The notes beneath the pieces are model-generated. The model had not been told where the DNA came from. It was given only the letters and a program-made list of their open reading frames with translations, and did not search any database. The position numbers were made by a program, and so were the translations under genes. A stretch of 56,642 nt of DNA from Paraburkholderia diazotrophica. Its GTDB lineage: Bacteria; Pseudomonadota; Gammaproteobacteria; Burkholderiales; Burkholderiaceae. Location: positions 1 through 56,642 of the forward strand of contig NZ_FNYE01000049.1 in NCBI RefSeq assembly GCF_900108945.1, given 5' to 3'. Shown here piece after piece: positions 8,714-17,600 of this stretch (positions within the stretch are counted from its first letter, which is position 1; every line of letters starts with the position of its first letter).

Positions 8714-10210
8714 TCAACGCGGAACGCCTCGCGACGTTTCATGGTCCCTCGCTCCCACGGCGGCAAGCGGCAGCCTGACGGTTATCGTAAAGCCTCGATC
8801 AGGGGCCGTCTGAACTTTCAGCTCACCGCGCAGGGCGGTAGCACGCTCACGCATACCCAACAGGCCGAACGAGTTTGATGCCGGTCGCGCGTCGCCCCGG
8901 CAGCCGCGACCGTTGTCTGCGATGCAGACAATGCAGTCTCGATCGTTGTGCGCGATGTCGACTCTGACCTCGCTCGCGCCCGAATGGCGTGCGACGTTGG
9001 TCAGCGCCTCCTGGACGATACGGAAAACCGCTGTCGAGCTATCGTCATTGAAGTCGATATCGTCTGCATCGATGCGCTGCGCGACGCGTACGCCATACAG
9101 AGACGAGAACCGTTCGATGAGCCATTCGATTGCAGGGATCAGGCCGAGATCATCCAGCATGGCTGGGCGCAGGTCGGTCGCTATCCGTCTCACGGAGACA
9201 ACGAGCTGATCGATCAACGCGTAGACGTTGCTCATGTCCGCTTGAGTGGTCGGACCATCGGCACCGTCGACGCGGCCCTGGCTCCTCGCGCACTCCAGCT
9301 TCAACGCAGCCAGTTGCTGGCCAAGATCGTCGTGCAGCTCTCGCGCGATGCGGGTTTTTTCCTCTTCGCGTGCGCGCTGGATGTTCGCTGACAGTCGCTG
9401 CAACTCTTCGCGCGACTCTCGCAGCGCTTCCTCGGCGAGCCGCCGTTCCGTCACGTCGATGATCCAGCCGACCATGCGATAGGCCTCGCCCGATGGACTC
9501 CACAGTGCGTGCCCTCGCGAATGGATCCACCGAAATTCGCCGGATTTCGTGCGTACCCGATACTCGATGTCGTATGCGCGCTTTTGCTCGAGATGCGCTG
9601 CGAGGCTTTCTCTTACCCGGTCGACATCGTCGGGGTGAATTGCGTCCAGCACGGCCTGATTCAGGCCCGGCAGCTCGTGCGCTTCATATCCGAGAATTTC
9701 CCTGAAATGCGGTGAAAGATAGATCGCACCGGACTGCGGATTCCAGTCCCACAAGCCGGCGCTTGCCCCCCTCACTGCGAGCTGAAACCGTTCCTCGCTT
9801 TCCTTGAGCGCCATCGCGACGCGATGACGTTCAATCGCATAACGGATCGCACGGCCGAGTTCAGACGAGCTGATTTCCCGCTTCGAGAGGTAATCCTGCG
9901 CGCCGTCCTGAATCGCAAGCAGCCCGACCGACATGTCTTCGAGGCCGGTGAGCACCAGCACGGGCAGTTCAGGTGCCTTCTGGTGGAAACTCCTGAACGT
10001 GTCGATTCCTTTCGCGTCGGGCAGCCCCAGATCGAGCAGCACGATGTCGAAATGCGTCGGGATGATGCTTGAAAGGGCATCGGACAGGCGCTCCGCATGA
10101 ACCAGCTTGTGCTGAAAGTCTTGCACATCGACGAGTGCCTCTTCGATCAACAACGCGTCGGTGGGGCTATCCTCAATGAGGAGAATCTGGATTTCCTGCG
10201 TCGTGTTCAT
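8714..10210 (-). CDS. Hybrid signalling protein: receiver - PAS - NarX-type histidine kinase
   Basis: 498 residues, cytoplasmic, with no membrane segment. A receiver domain (about 7-125) has the acceptor Asp at 60 (LLDLGLPD). A PAS/PAC sensor domain (about 135-258) is followed by a coiled linker and a HisKA_3 dimerisation domain with His293 in ARELHDDLGQQ. The HATPase at about 390-485 has the N-box VFRIVQEALTNVARH and DNGRGC. HisKA_3 kinases usually phosphorylate NarL/FixJ regulators, and an intact orphan of that type lies at 13.8 kb. The start overlaps the stop of the upstream receiver gene (ATGA at 10207-10210), so the two are translationally coupled. Confidence 0.9.
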   Translation of the reverse strand: MNTTQEIQILLIEDSPTDALLIEEALVDVQDFQHKLVHAERLSDALSSIIPTHFDIVLLDLGLPDAKGIDTFRSFHQKAPELPVLVLTGLEDMSVGLLAIQDGAQDYLSKREISSSELGRAIRYAIERHRVAMALKESEERFQLAVRGASAGLWDWNPQSGAIYLSPHFREILGYEAHELPGLNQAVLDAIHPDDVDRVRESLAAHLEQKRAYDIEYRVRTKSGEFRWIHSRGHALWSPSGEAYRMVGWIIDVTERRLAEEALRESREELQRLSANIQRAREEEKTRIARELHDDLGQQLAALKLECARSQGRVDGADGPTTQADMSNVYALIDQLVVSVRRIATDLRPAMLDDLGLIPAIEWLIERFSSLYGVRVAQRIDADDIDFNDDSSTAVFRIVQEALTNVARHSGASEVRVDIAHNDRDCIVCIADNGRGCRGDARPASNSFGLLGMRERATALRGELKVQTAPDRGFTITVRLPLAAVGARDHETSRGVPR

Positions 10211-10659
10211 GGTTTGACGGGAGGCAAGGTCACGACCCCGAACCAGAAGTCGCTGATTCTGCGCACGACGTCGACGAACTTTGTGAAGTCGACGGGTTTG
10301 GCAATGTAGCAGTTGGCATGCAGCCCATACGTCTTCGCTACATCTTCTTCTGACTTGGAAGTCGTCAACACGACGACGGGAATGTTCATCAGTTCCGGAT
10401 CTGCCTTCAGTTCCTGCAATACTTCCCGCCCGCTCTTTTTGGGCAGGTTGAGATCGAGAATGATCAGACCCGGCCGGGGCGCATCACGATGCTTGCCTTC
10501 GCGACGTAGAAATTCCATTGCTGCCACGCCATCTTCGGCGACGTGCAGGGGATTGAGCAGCTTGTAATACTCGAAGGCTTCGCGCGTCATCATGACGTCC
10601 GTGGGGCTGTCCTCGACCAGAAGGATGTGGACGAGATCGTCGGCTGGCTGGGCAAGCAT
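10207..10659 (-). CDS. Single-domain response regulator (Rcp1-like)
   Basis: A 150-residue stand-alone receiver with acidic pocket ED at 16-17, acceptor Asp at 69 (LIILDLNLPKK), a Thr in VVLTTSKS and the conserved Lys in YIAKPVDF. The long beta4-alpha4 region and the ILLVEDSPTDVMMTREAF start are typical of Rcp1-type partners of PAS/phytochrome-like kinases. It has no output domain, so it probably relays phosphate between the kinase at 10663 and the hybrid kinase at 8714. It is flanked by both in one minus-strand operon: 3 bases after the upstream gene, and overlapping the downstream one by 4. Confidence 0.9.
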   Translation of the reverse strand: MLAQPADDLVHILLVEDSPTDVMMTREAFEYYKLLNPLHVAEDGVAAMEFLRREGKHRDAPRPGLIILDLNLPKKSGREVLQELKADPELMNIPVVVLTTSKSEEDVAKTYGLHANCYIAKPVDFTKFVDVVRRISDFWFGVVTLPPVKP

Positions 10660-10662
10660 GGG

Positions 10663-12174
10663 CTACTCCTGCAGATTGGGTTGCGATCGAACGCCATCAC
10701 AAGTCTTCGCATTCAGCGTGAAGAAGAACGTCGTGCCATTGCCGGGCGAAGATTCGACCCAGATGCGTCCTCCGTGCTGCTCGACGATTCGTTTGCAAAG
10801 TGCGAGGCCAATGCCCGTGCCCGGATAGTCGGAGCGGGAATGCAAGCGCTGGAAAATCATGAAAATACGCTCGAAGTACTGGGGATCGATGCCGATACCG
10901 TTGTCCTTCACAGAGATGATCCAATCGTTGCCTGCGCGTTCGGCGCCAATTTCGATCTGTACCGGCTGGTCCACGCGTCGAAATTTGATCGCGTTGCCCA
11001 CCAGGTTCTGGAACAGCAGCGCCAGTTGCGTCGGGATCGCCATGACGGCAGGCAGTGTCCCGCGATTGATTCGCGCGCCGGATTCGTTCAGCACGACGCT
11101 CAGGCTCTTGAGCGCCTGATCGAGGGCGGCTTCGCACTCGGTCAACTGATGCGCGGCTCCCGATCGGCCGACGCGCGAGTAGGCGAGCAGGTCGTCGATC
11201 AGCTTCTGCATCCGGGTGGCGCCGTCTACCGCGTGAGTGATGAACTCGTCTGCACGCGCGTCGAGTTGTCCGGCATATCTGCGTTGCAGCAGTTGCAGCG
11301 GGCCGGCCACGGCGCGCAACGGCTCCTGGAGGTCATGCGATGCGACGTAAGCGAACTGTTCAAGGTCCTGGTTCGAACGCGCCAGTTCTTCCGTCCGGCT
11401 GATGAGTTCCTGCTCCGCTCGCTTTCGTTCCGTAATGTCGACAATCGCTGCCAGCACGAAGGTTTCTTCCGAAGTCCGGACCGGGTTCAGTCCGATCTCG
11501 ACGGGAAATTCCGTGCCGTCCCGCCGACGACCGTAGAGATCACGACCGGTGCCCATTGGACGTGGCTTGAGCTCGTCAAAATACGCGGCGCGAAAGCCGT
11601 GATGATGAGTCTGGAAGCGTTCAGGGACGAGCGCTTCGATGGATCTTCCAAACAGCTCATCGCGAGCGTAGCCAAACAGCTTTTCGGTTTGTGCGTTGAC
11701 GAGAACGATCCTGCCTCCGCGGTCCACCATCACCATTGCATTCGGCGCGGCCTCCACGACCTGACGGAAACGTTCTTCGAGACGCCTGCGCTCGGAGATG
11801 TCGACGATGGCCGCGAGGACGAACGTGCCCTCGGCGGTCGTGACGGGGTTGAGCCCGATTTCGACCGGGACTTCCCTACCGTCCTTTCGCCGCGCAAAAA
11901 GATCCCGGCCAGTGCCCATCGGTCTGCTACTCGGGTCGCCATAAAACATACGACGATATTCGTGATGCGCTGAACGCAGCCGTTCAGGCACGAGCATATC
12001 GACACTTTTACCAATCAGTTCACTGCGCGCGTAGCCGAACAGCTTTTCCGTCTGTGCGTTGACGAGCACGATCAGGCCGTCACGGTCGGCCATCACCATC
12101 GCGTTGGGCGCTGCTTCCACGACTTGCCGGAAGAGTTCGTGTGTCAGGCTGCTCAATTGCGTGTACGGTTCCAT
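10663..12174 (-). CDS. Soluble histidine kinase with two near-duplicate PAS domains
   Basis: 503 residues. Two PAS/PAC modules in tandem (about 12-130 and 135-255) are recent duplicates: both contain RQVVEAAPNAMVM, LVNAQTEKLFGYAR and RPMGTGRDL. A HisKA domain with His280 in VASHDLQEPLR and a HATPase domain with DNGIGID and GTGIGLALCK follow. The organisation matches phytochrome-related bacterial kinases that signal through Rcp1-like receivers, and such a receiver follows immediately. ATG 12174 has AGGAG upstream. The upstream in-frame start at 12207 is TTG without a ribosome site. No membrane segment is seen, so it senses a cytoplasmic cue such as redox state or a ligand. No FNR-type dyad is visible upstream. 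Confidence 0.88.
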   Translation of the reverse strand: MEPYTQLSSLTHELFRQVVEAAPNAMVMADRDGLIVLVNAQTEKLFGYARSELIGKSVDMLVPERLRSAHHEYRRMFYGDPSSRPMGTGRDLFARRKDGREVPVEIGLNPVTTAEGTFVLAAIVDISERRRLEERFRQVVEAAPNAMVMVDRGGRIVLVNAQTEKLFGYARDELFGRSIEALVPERFQTHHHGFRAAYFDELKPRPMGTGRDLYGRRRDGTEFPVEIGLNPVRTSEETFVLAAIVDITERKRAEQELISRTEELARSNQDLEQFAYVASHDLQEPLRAVAGPLQLLQRRYAGQLDARADEFITHAVDGATRMQKLIDDLLAYSRVGRSGAAHQLTECEAALDQALKSLSVVLNESGARINRGTLPAVMAIPTQLALLFQNLVGNAIKFRRVDQPVQIEIGAERAGNDWIISVKDNGIGIDPQYFERIFMIFQRLHSRSDYPGTGIGLALCKRIVEQHGGRIWVESSPGNGTTFFFTLNAKTCDGVRSQPNLQE

Positions 12175-12688
12175 TCGCTCCTCATTGTCCGACGATGCAA
12201 CCGCCAAACTTTGATTCTGATGATGGGTGCCAGTCTATGGCACCGACGCTCGCGGTGCCGTCGAGCCACCGAGCGTTGCAAAAATTCGACGAGGTTCAGA
12301 GAACACATGCGCACCGGAGCGGATGTCGCGAGAAACACATCCGTGGCGGATTTCTCGTCATTGACGATTCATATGTCACTTTATACCGCATATGAGGAAG
12401 GACATGACTCGCTCACCGCCGCCGGTCTGCACGGCTGCGCCGGGACTCATCACGCCCTTGACCCCGGGTTTTCCCCCAGTCTCGACCGCTGCTGAAAGTG
12501 AACAACGCAATCGAAATGCGTGGCCTCATGCAGAAATAGCATAGGCGAAAGGACATCCGGTATTCCGGGTTCGCCTCGAAGTTCCGGCCTGCTTATGCCA
12601 CGCCTCAAGTGAAGTCTGGGCTGCGTGCAAGGCCAGCGTTCGGCAGATGGACCGGCCCTTGAGCAACGTCTTGTCAGCGACCGACGAA
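12175..12688. other. Intergenic region, nothing convincing
   Basis: About 510 bases with only short overlapping frames on both strands, none with a credible start and composition. It should contain the promoter of the three-gene signalling operon, but I see no FNR-type dyad. Confidence 0.4.
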
Positions 12689-12955
12689 TTAGTCGGAGCA
12701 ATGTTCAAGGATCGCCTGATGCAGTTCCTCGACGAAGCGATGTAGTGAGGAAATCGAACCGGTCACGCTTTGATATCGCTCGTGGCCGATCTGTGCATCG
12801 AGCATGACAAGCATGCCGGCGCGCCTTGCGGCAGAAAGAATCGTGTCGTCAGTGAGCCGTTGCGCAGACTGGATTGCGCTTGCTTGCGAACCCTTGCAAA
12901 TGACATCGCGATCGTTGTCGACGGACACATCGGCGACGGAAGTTGGGGATGACAT
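12689..12955 (-). CDS. Small conserved-looking hypothetical protein
   Basis: An 88-residue soluble protein. ATG 12955 has GGGAG about eight bases upstream, and the C-terminal half (SISSLHRFVEELHQAILEH) looks like an amphipathic helix. No domain is recognised. It lies alone between the signalling operon and the HPF-like gene. Coding status rests on the ribosome site and composition only. Confidence 0.45.
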   Translation of the reverse strand: MSSPTSVADVSVDNDRDVICKGSQASAIQSAQRLTDDTILSAARRAGMLVMLDAQIGHERYQSVTGSISSLHRFVEELHQAILEHCSD

Positions 12956-13206
12956 GGCAATTCTCCCATCGGGCTCGCGTTAGAGATCGTTGTCACTCGT
13001 TATCGGTGGGCTGACACCAAGGCGGACTCCCGAGTCTTCAGTATTGGTCGCAACTGGCGATGCCCCAATAAGCAGAGGCCTAACCTCAAATAGGAGAAGC
13101 CGCGAAGCTATCGGAAAATTCCTACCGAAAAGTGAAGCCGCATGCCGGCAGACGATGGCTTCGAATCGACACGGTCGCCGTCGGGAGGTGATACGCGAGA
13201 TTGTGA

Positions 13207-13220
13207 TTGACTCAGGTCAA
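13207..13220 (+). promoter_or_regulatory. FNR/ANR-type site upstream of the HPF-like gene
   Basis: TTGACTCAGGTCAA with a -10 candidate CATGAT at 13242-13247. The predicted start of transcription near 13254 rules out the ATGs at 13243/13246 as translation starts. Confidence 0.75.
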
Positions 13221-13308
13221 CGACGACCGTCGGGGGGACGCCATGATGGCATCGGGGTTTGCGCGTATTGCGAGGCGCATCCAGCATCGATATCGCATGG
13301 AGACGAAG

Positions 13309-13629
13309 ATGGGCATTGGCATGCAGATTGTCTATCTCGGCTTCTGCGGGACGAAGCAACTGGAATCAGAAGCCGCCGCCCAGCTAGTGCGGCTCGATCG
13401 CTACAGCGCGCTTGTGTCGAACTATCATCTGGCGATCGAAGCGATACGCTCGCAATCGGGAACGCCGACATACGATGTTCGCCTCGACCTCATCACGCCA
13501 GCGAATGACCTCGAACCCATTGGACACTGTTCAGGCGAGAACGCGGAGGAAGCGATTCGCCGTGCGTTCGACGTCGCAGAGAAGGAACTCCATATGGTCG
13601 CTGAGGCGGCAAGACTACGACGGCATTGA
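13309..13629 (+). CDS. HPF/RaiA-like ribosome hibernation factor
   Basis: About 106 residues related to the HPF/RaiA (sigma-54 modulation) family, which binds the 30S decoding region and shuts down translation in stationary or starved cells. Support comes from the size, a beta-strand N-terminus (MQIVYLGF), and the pattern VRLDRY...YHLAIEAIR...YDVRLDLITPANDL...EEAIRRAFDVAEKEL, which follows the family's beta-alpha-beta-beta-beta-alpha fold. I chose ATG 13309, with GGAG upstream and downstream of the predicted transcription start near 13254. ATG 13321 is an alternative; the longer frame from 13243 is incompatible with that promoter. An FNR-type site immediately upstream suggests ribosome silencing at low oxygen. 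Confidence 0.7.
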   Translation: MGIGMQIVYLGFCGTKQLESEAAAQLVRLDRYSALVSNYHLAIEAIRSQSGTPTYDVRLDLITPANDLEPIGHCSGENAEEAIRRAFDVAEKELHMVAEAARLRRH

Positions 13630-13816
13630 AACCAGGCATCGGCAACTCGATGCTGTGCGCGCCTGTAGGCGCCGCTTCTTCGGCTCGCGGTCGAATCGGA
13701 GAAGCTTCGTTGCCGCCGCGCTGAGGAGTTTCGAGAATCAGGACGCGATGCTTCGTAACGGATTGGCTGCGCGACGCCGTATATCGCCGCTTTTTCAGCC
13801 GAGCAGGGAAGGGTGT

Positions 13817-14464
13817 TCAGATATCGCTATCGTCTTCGACGAGCTTATGGCGAATCGCGTAGCGCACGAGCGCATTCTCGTTCGGCATTTGCATCTTTTC
13901 GAGCACGCGCGTCTTGTGCGTGCTGACTGTCTTGACGCTGACACACAGCTCGCGCGCGATCTCCGTAATGCTTTGGCCTTCCACGATACGCCTGAAGACA
14001 TCGAATTCCCGATCGGAGAGTCGTTGATGCGGTAGCGCTTCGACGGGTTCGTTCAGGTTCTGCGCGAAGCGCTCGGCCATCGCGAGGCTGACATAGACGC
14101 CCCCGGCGGCGATCTTCGTGACGGCGCCGACGAGTTCCGCGCTTGCGCTTTCCTTGGTCAGGTAGCCAGATGCGCCCGCCTTGAATGCACGTACGGCGTA
14201 CTGTTGTTCAGCGTGCATGGTCAGCACGAGGATGCGCAAAGAAGGTTTTTCGTCTTTGATCTGCTTGATCAGTTCAATGCCGTTGCGACCCGGCATCGAC
14301 AGGTCGAGCACCAGCACTTCCGCTTCAGTGGATCGGATCAACGCGATCGTCGTCACGCTATCGCATGCCTCGCCGGCCACTTCGAATCCGCTTGCATTTT
14401 TTAGAATATGGCGCAGCCCGTCACGTACGAGCGTATGGTCATCGGCCAACAATACCTTGGTCAT
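13817..14464 (-). CDS. NarL/FixJ-family response regulator
   Basis: A 215-residue two-domain regulator. The receiver (1-120) has the DD pair at 8-9, acceptor Asp54 in LVLDLSMPGRNG, and Lys in GYLTKES. The LuxR-type HTH (about 148-210) has LSDREFDVFRRIVEGQSITEIARELCVSVKTVSTHK, split here as the LSDRE start and the CVSVKTVSTHK recognition helix. ATG 14464 is preceded by AGGAAAGGG. No kinase is adjacent, but the HisKA_3 kinase at 8714 is the right class. A wrecked paralogue lies at 6954. Its targets are unknown; it could cross-control parts of this locus. Confidence 0.9.
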   Translation of the reverse strand: MTKVLLADDHTLVRDGLRHILKNASGFEVAGEACDSVTTIALIRSTEAEVLVLDLSMPGRNGIELIKQIKDEKPSLRILVLTMHAEQQYAVRAFKAGASGYLTKESASAELVGAVTKIAAGGVYVSLAMAERFAQNLNEPVEALPHQRLSDREFDVFRRIVEGQSITEIARELCVSVKTVSTHKTRVLEKMQMPNENALVRYAIRHKLVEDDSDI

Positions 14465-14973
14465 GGTGAGCCCTTTCCTGTGGTATGGATGGCAGGAGAA
14501 ACGTGACTGCTAGTGCGACGCCCGTTCTCTCCGCGCTTTTTATGTGCATCCGCCGGGCGCCCTCGACCAGTGTCCCGTCGGCGTCCCCGGCGACGTCCTC
14601 CAGCGGCTTCGGATTGCCGTCCCGCAATCGTCGCGCAGCGTACGTTTGTCGCTCCCTCAATACGCTGACGATTGTCTGACAATTCGCGCGATGCATTGCG
14701 CGACGACGTCCGCATGCCTTCGATTTTACGCGTTCGGTCGCATCGCGCAGAACGACTGCGGCACACGTTGTCGTCAGACAGAAGCTGCGGACGGATATTC
14801 GAGTGGATCGGCTAACGGGCAAATACAACTCAGCAAATTCCTACTGCACATCCTCGTCGACTACGTGCGTTTAAAGCGCCGCTGATTTCAATCGGTGGAG
14901 GCCTTTTCAATAATCTGTTTAACGACCTCTGAATGACGGCCGGTCACGGAACAGGCAGGTCGAGGAGCACGAG
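14465..14973. other. Intergenic region, nothing convincing
   Basis: About 510 bases without a supported gene or FNR-type dyad. Open frames here have poor starts and atypical composition. It contains the upstream region of the divergent regulator at 14464. Confidence 0.4.
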
Positions 14974-15222
14974 ATGGACGGCAATGGCATTTCACTTAGA
15001 GCGCTTGTCGACAAATGGCTCGCGCCTACACGGTCGATTCCGGCGCGGGTAATCAAGGTCGGACGTTTCGGTTCAAGCGGCGTGCGCTACGTTCGGCTCG
15101 AAGGCCAGATGGCGACGGGCCCGTTGAGCATCGTCTTCTTCCGGCATGGCGATCACGCATGGGATGTCTTCCCGCCTATCCCTTCGTCGCCTGCGATGGG
15201 CACGCGAATCTTTGCAGCCTGA
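14974..15222 (+). CDS. Small hypothetical protein
   Basis: An 82-residue soluble protein with GAGG and GGAG motifs upstream of ATG 14974. It is predicted to be beta-rich (ARVIKVGRF, VRYVRLEGQ, PLSIVFFRHGDHAWDVFPP). No family is recognised. Its 3' end points toward the convergent phasin-like gene. Confidence 0.5.
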   Translation: MDGNGISLRALVDKWLAPTRSIPARVIKVGRFGSSGVRYVRLEGQMATGPLSIVFFRHGDHAWDVFPPIPSSPAMGTRIFAA

Positions 15223-15264
15223 TGGCTCCATGGACCGCCACGCCCGTCCAATCAGCACTGGGCG

Positions 15265-15567
15265 TTAAACGGAAACCCCAGACGCGATCTCCGAGAGCCG
15301 CTTGTAGTACAGCATCGTCCGGGAGGCATAGGCAGGCAACATCACCGGCCCAATTGCTGCGCAGTCGAGGACGTTTTGTGCTGTTGCCATGCGCGTGCAC
15401 ATCTCCGTCCAGAGTGCCATCCATTTTGTGAGCGCTTCGGAGTGTGCGAGCGCGAGCGCATGCAAAGTTGCCGCGCCATAAGGCGGACAAGGCAGGCCGT
15501 ACGCCGGCATGTTGGCCAGCTGAGGCGTTGAAGTCGTGGCATGAAGGTCGGCAGGGGCGGTATCCAT
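15265..15567 (-). CDS. Phasin-like protein (tentative)
   Basis: A 100-residue protein whose C-terminal two thirds form an amphipathic helical stretch (ALAHSEALTKWMALWTEMCTRMATAQNVLDC...MLYYKRLSEIA) of the kind seen in Phasin_2 proteins, which coat polyhydroxyalkanoate granules. ATG 15567 has GGAG seven bases upstream. The call is supported by the PHB depolymerase gene 3 kb away in the same locus, but it is based on pattern rather than a clear family signature. No regulatory dyad faces it at the usual distance. Confidence 0.45.
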   Translation of the reverse strand: MDTAPADLHATTSTPQLANMPAYGLPCPPYGAATLHALALAHSEALTKWMALWTEMCTRMATAQNVLDCAAIGPVMLPAYASRTMLYYKRLSEIASGVSV

Positions 15568-15744
15568 GAATGTCTCCAGAACACATGACGAGTTCCCGTC
15601 TTGCTGCGGGATTGGCGACGGCAGCGAGCCGGTCGTTTAACTCTATAACGTCCATGCCGGACTCTCTTGAGACGCATCAAATCGACCAGGGCATATCTGC
15701 GGCAGCCCGGGCATTCCCCGATTGAACATCGGCAACATCGACGG

Positions 15745-15758
15745 TTGATACAAGTCAA
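15745..15758 (+). promoter_or_regulatory. FNR/ANR-type site upstream of a two-domain Usp gene
   Basis: TTGATACAAGTCAA. Rightward, a weak -10 candidate GAAGAT is at 15780-15785, giving a leader of about 50 bases before ATG 15844. The leftward side lacks a -10. Confidence 0.7.
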
Positions 15759-15843
15759 GCCTGCAACGGTGCGAGCGCCGAAGATGGGAAACATGTCCGG
15801 CACCCGGCGCCGGCGATAGCGAGCATTGCGAGCGGAGCGGGCG

Positions 15844-16857
15844 ATGAACGGCAAATCGACGAGTAGCGCACCAGCCGTTGCGTTCAAGCGTGTAATTGTT
15901 GCCTCGGAGGGGGGCGCCGGTCTGGTGCCGTTGACGCGATTCGCGTTGCGACTCGCAGCCCCGGATGCCTTCGTTCGGCTGACCGAGGTGGTATGCAATC
16001 CGGCCGCCCTCTGTCCGAGGTTGCTGATGTCCTATCCGGACTGGCGCGAAGCACATCGCGCGATGCAGCATGAAGCAAGCACACGGTTGACGCTGGCTGC
16101 TCGTCAAGCTGCCGCATTTGTGGCGAAGCCGGAAACCGACCTGATCGATCTTGCGGCGATGCATTGGCAGGCAACGGAAGCGCTCAGTCGGTCGGCCCGT
16201 GAATGGCACGCGGATCTTATCGCCGTGGCTTCGCATCCACGAAGTCATCGCTGGGCGTGCAGACTGAATCCCGAGGAACTCGTGGCGATGTCCCATTGCC
16301 CCGTGCTGCATGTGCCTTTCGCGCACGTGTGTACGAAGGACGCCGGGGTAACGAGAGTGCTGGTGGCTGTCGATAGATCGCCGCCGTCGCTTACGGCGCT
16401 GCATATTGCGGCGAGTGTCGTACCCAAAGGGACCGTTTTCAGGCTTGTCTACGTATTGGATCGTCCAGCCTGGCTCGGCGAACTGCTGCCGCGCGACCGC
16501 TTCGGACTGGATGGCGAACAGACGCTCCGTCAGGCCCGAAAGCTAATAAGGGGCACGTCGAAAACAGTGGAACTGGCAGTCGTCGAAACGGAAACTCTAT
16601 CGGACGATATCGCGAGCACCGTTCTGCACGAAGCGAAGCGATGGCAAGCCGACCTTCTGGTGATGTCGACCAGCAGCAAACCGAAGTTTGTGCATCCGCT
16701 ACCGGGGCACGTCGTCGCGCAAACGCTGCGCGACGCCGAATGTCCCGTTCTGGTGTGTCCTTCGACGATCGAAGCAACGGCGAATGTCGCGCACCACAAT
16801 CAGCGTCCTTTGCAGTCGGCATCAAGAGGCGCTGTTTCAGCGTCCGGTGTTCTCTGA
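15844..16857 (+). CDS. Two-domain universal stress protein (UspA family)
   Basis: 337 residues forming two Usp alpha/beta domains. The first (about 12-155) is divergent and lacks a clear G-x2-G-x9-G(S/T) nucleotide motif. The second starts at VTRVLVAVDRSPPS and has VMSTSSKPK...PGHVVAQTLRDAECPVLV, also a weakened motif, so ATP binding is doubtful. ATG 15844 has GGAG upstream; the frame opens earlier at 15826 with TTG. It follows the FNR-type dyad at 15745 and is probably co-transcribed with the next Usp gene 36 bases downstream. Confidence 0.85.
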   Translation: MNGKSTSSAPAVAFKRVIVASEGGAGLVPLTRFALRLAAPDAFVRLTEVVCNPAALCPRLLMSYPDWREAHRAMQHEASTRLTLAARQAAAFVAKPETDLIDLAAMHWQATEALSRSAREWHADLIAVASHPRSHRWACRLNPEELVAMSHCPVLHVPFAHVCTKDAGVTRVLVAVDRSPPSLTALHIAASVVPKGTVFRLVYVLDRPAWLGELLPRDRFGLDGEQTLRQARKLIRGTSKTVELAVVETETLSDDIASTVLHEAKRWQADLLVMSTSSKPKFVHPLPGHVVAQTLRDAECPVLVCPSTIEATANVAHHNQRPLQSASRGAVSASGVL

Positions 16858-16893
16858 CAGACGTCTGCACAATACATCAACGAGGAGTGCACC

Positions 16894-17370
16894 ATGTACA
16901 CGCGGATTCTGGTTGCGGTGGATGGCAGCAAAACGTCGGCTCGGGCGTTGAACGAGGCAGTGACGATGGCCGGTCTCACGCACGGAACGATTCATGCCGT
17001 GTACGTTGTCGACAAGACTCCGCTCTTCAACTATGGGGGGTACTACGATCCTGTGGCGCTCCTCGACGCGTTACGAAGAGATGGCCGCATTGCGCTGGAG
17101 AATGCGCACTCGGTGTGCGGCAAGGCAGGCGTCGCCTGCAAGATCGAGATGATCGAAACGGAGCGCATGACCGACGACATCGCGCAGACGCTTCAACGCT
17201 GCGCGGAACGCACGCGCGCCGAGCTTGTCGTGATGGGTACCCATGGCCGACGAGGCGTGAGCCGCATCGTGCTCGGCAGTGTCGCCGAGAGATTCGTGCG
17301 CTTTTCGCAGCGTCCTGTGTTGCTGGTTCGCGGCACCGAACCCGAACACGCAACTGCAAGCGAAGCGTGA
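16894..17370 (+). CDS. Single-domain universal stress protein (ATP-binding type)
   Basis: A 158-residue canonical UspA-fold protein: N-terminal ILVAVDGSKTS and C-terminal nucleotide motif VVMGTHGRRGVSRIVLGSVAERFVR, with the G-x2-G-x9-G-S pattern complete, then PVLLVR. Such proteins bind ATP and promote survival under starvation or anoxia. ATG 16894 follows AACGAGGAG-like bases. It lies 36 bases after the two-domain Usp, most likely in the same FNR-controlled operon. Confidence 0.9.
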   Translation: MYTRILVAVDGSKTSARALNEAVTMAGLTHGTIHAVYVVDKTPLFNYGGYYDPVALLDALRRDGRIALENAHSVCGKAGVACKIEMIETERMTDDIAQTLQRCAERTRAELVVMGTHGRRGVSRIVLGSVAERFVRFSQRPVLLVRGTEPEHATASEA

Positions 17371-17600
17371 CGAGTAGGAGGCGGTGGTGCATCAGCGATA
17401 CCGAATCATGCTTGCATTGATCGGCGTGTTCATTTCGCTGCGCGCACTCGTGTGGAGATTCACGACTGATCTTCGACGACTCGCTTGCATTCAGATGCGG
17501 TGTCGTCATCGCGACGGCATCGATTGCTGGCGTTGTCGCGCTACTCAACCTCACGGCGAACGGGCGTCGATAACGGTGCGCGCCTCGAAGGATCTCGCCT

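Noticed and set aside
10543..11973. 476-codon plus-strand frame antisense to the PAS kinase
   Set aside because: It overlaps two clear signalling genes entirely; its composition is typical of antisense codon shadows and no motif is recognisable.
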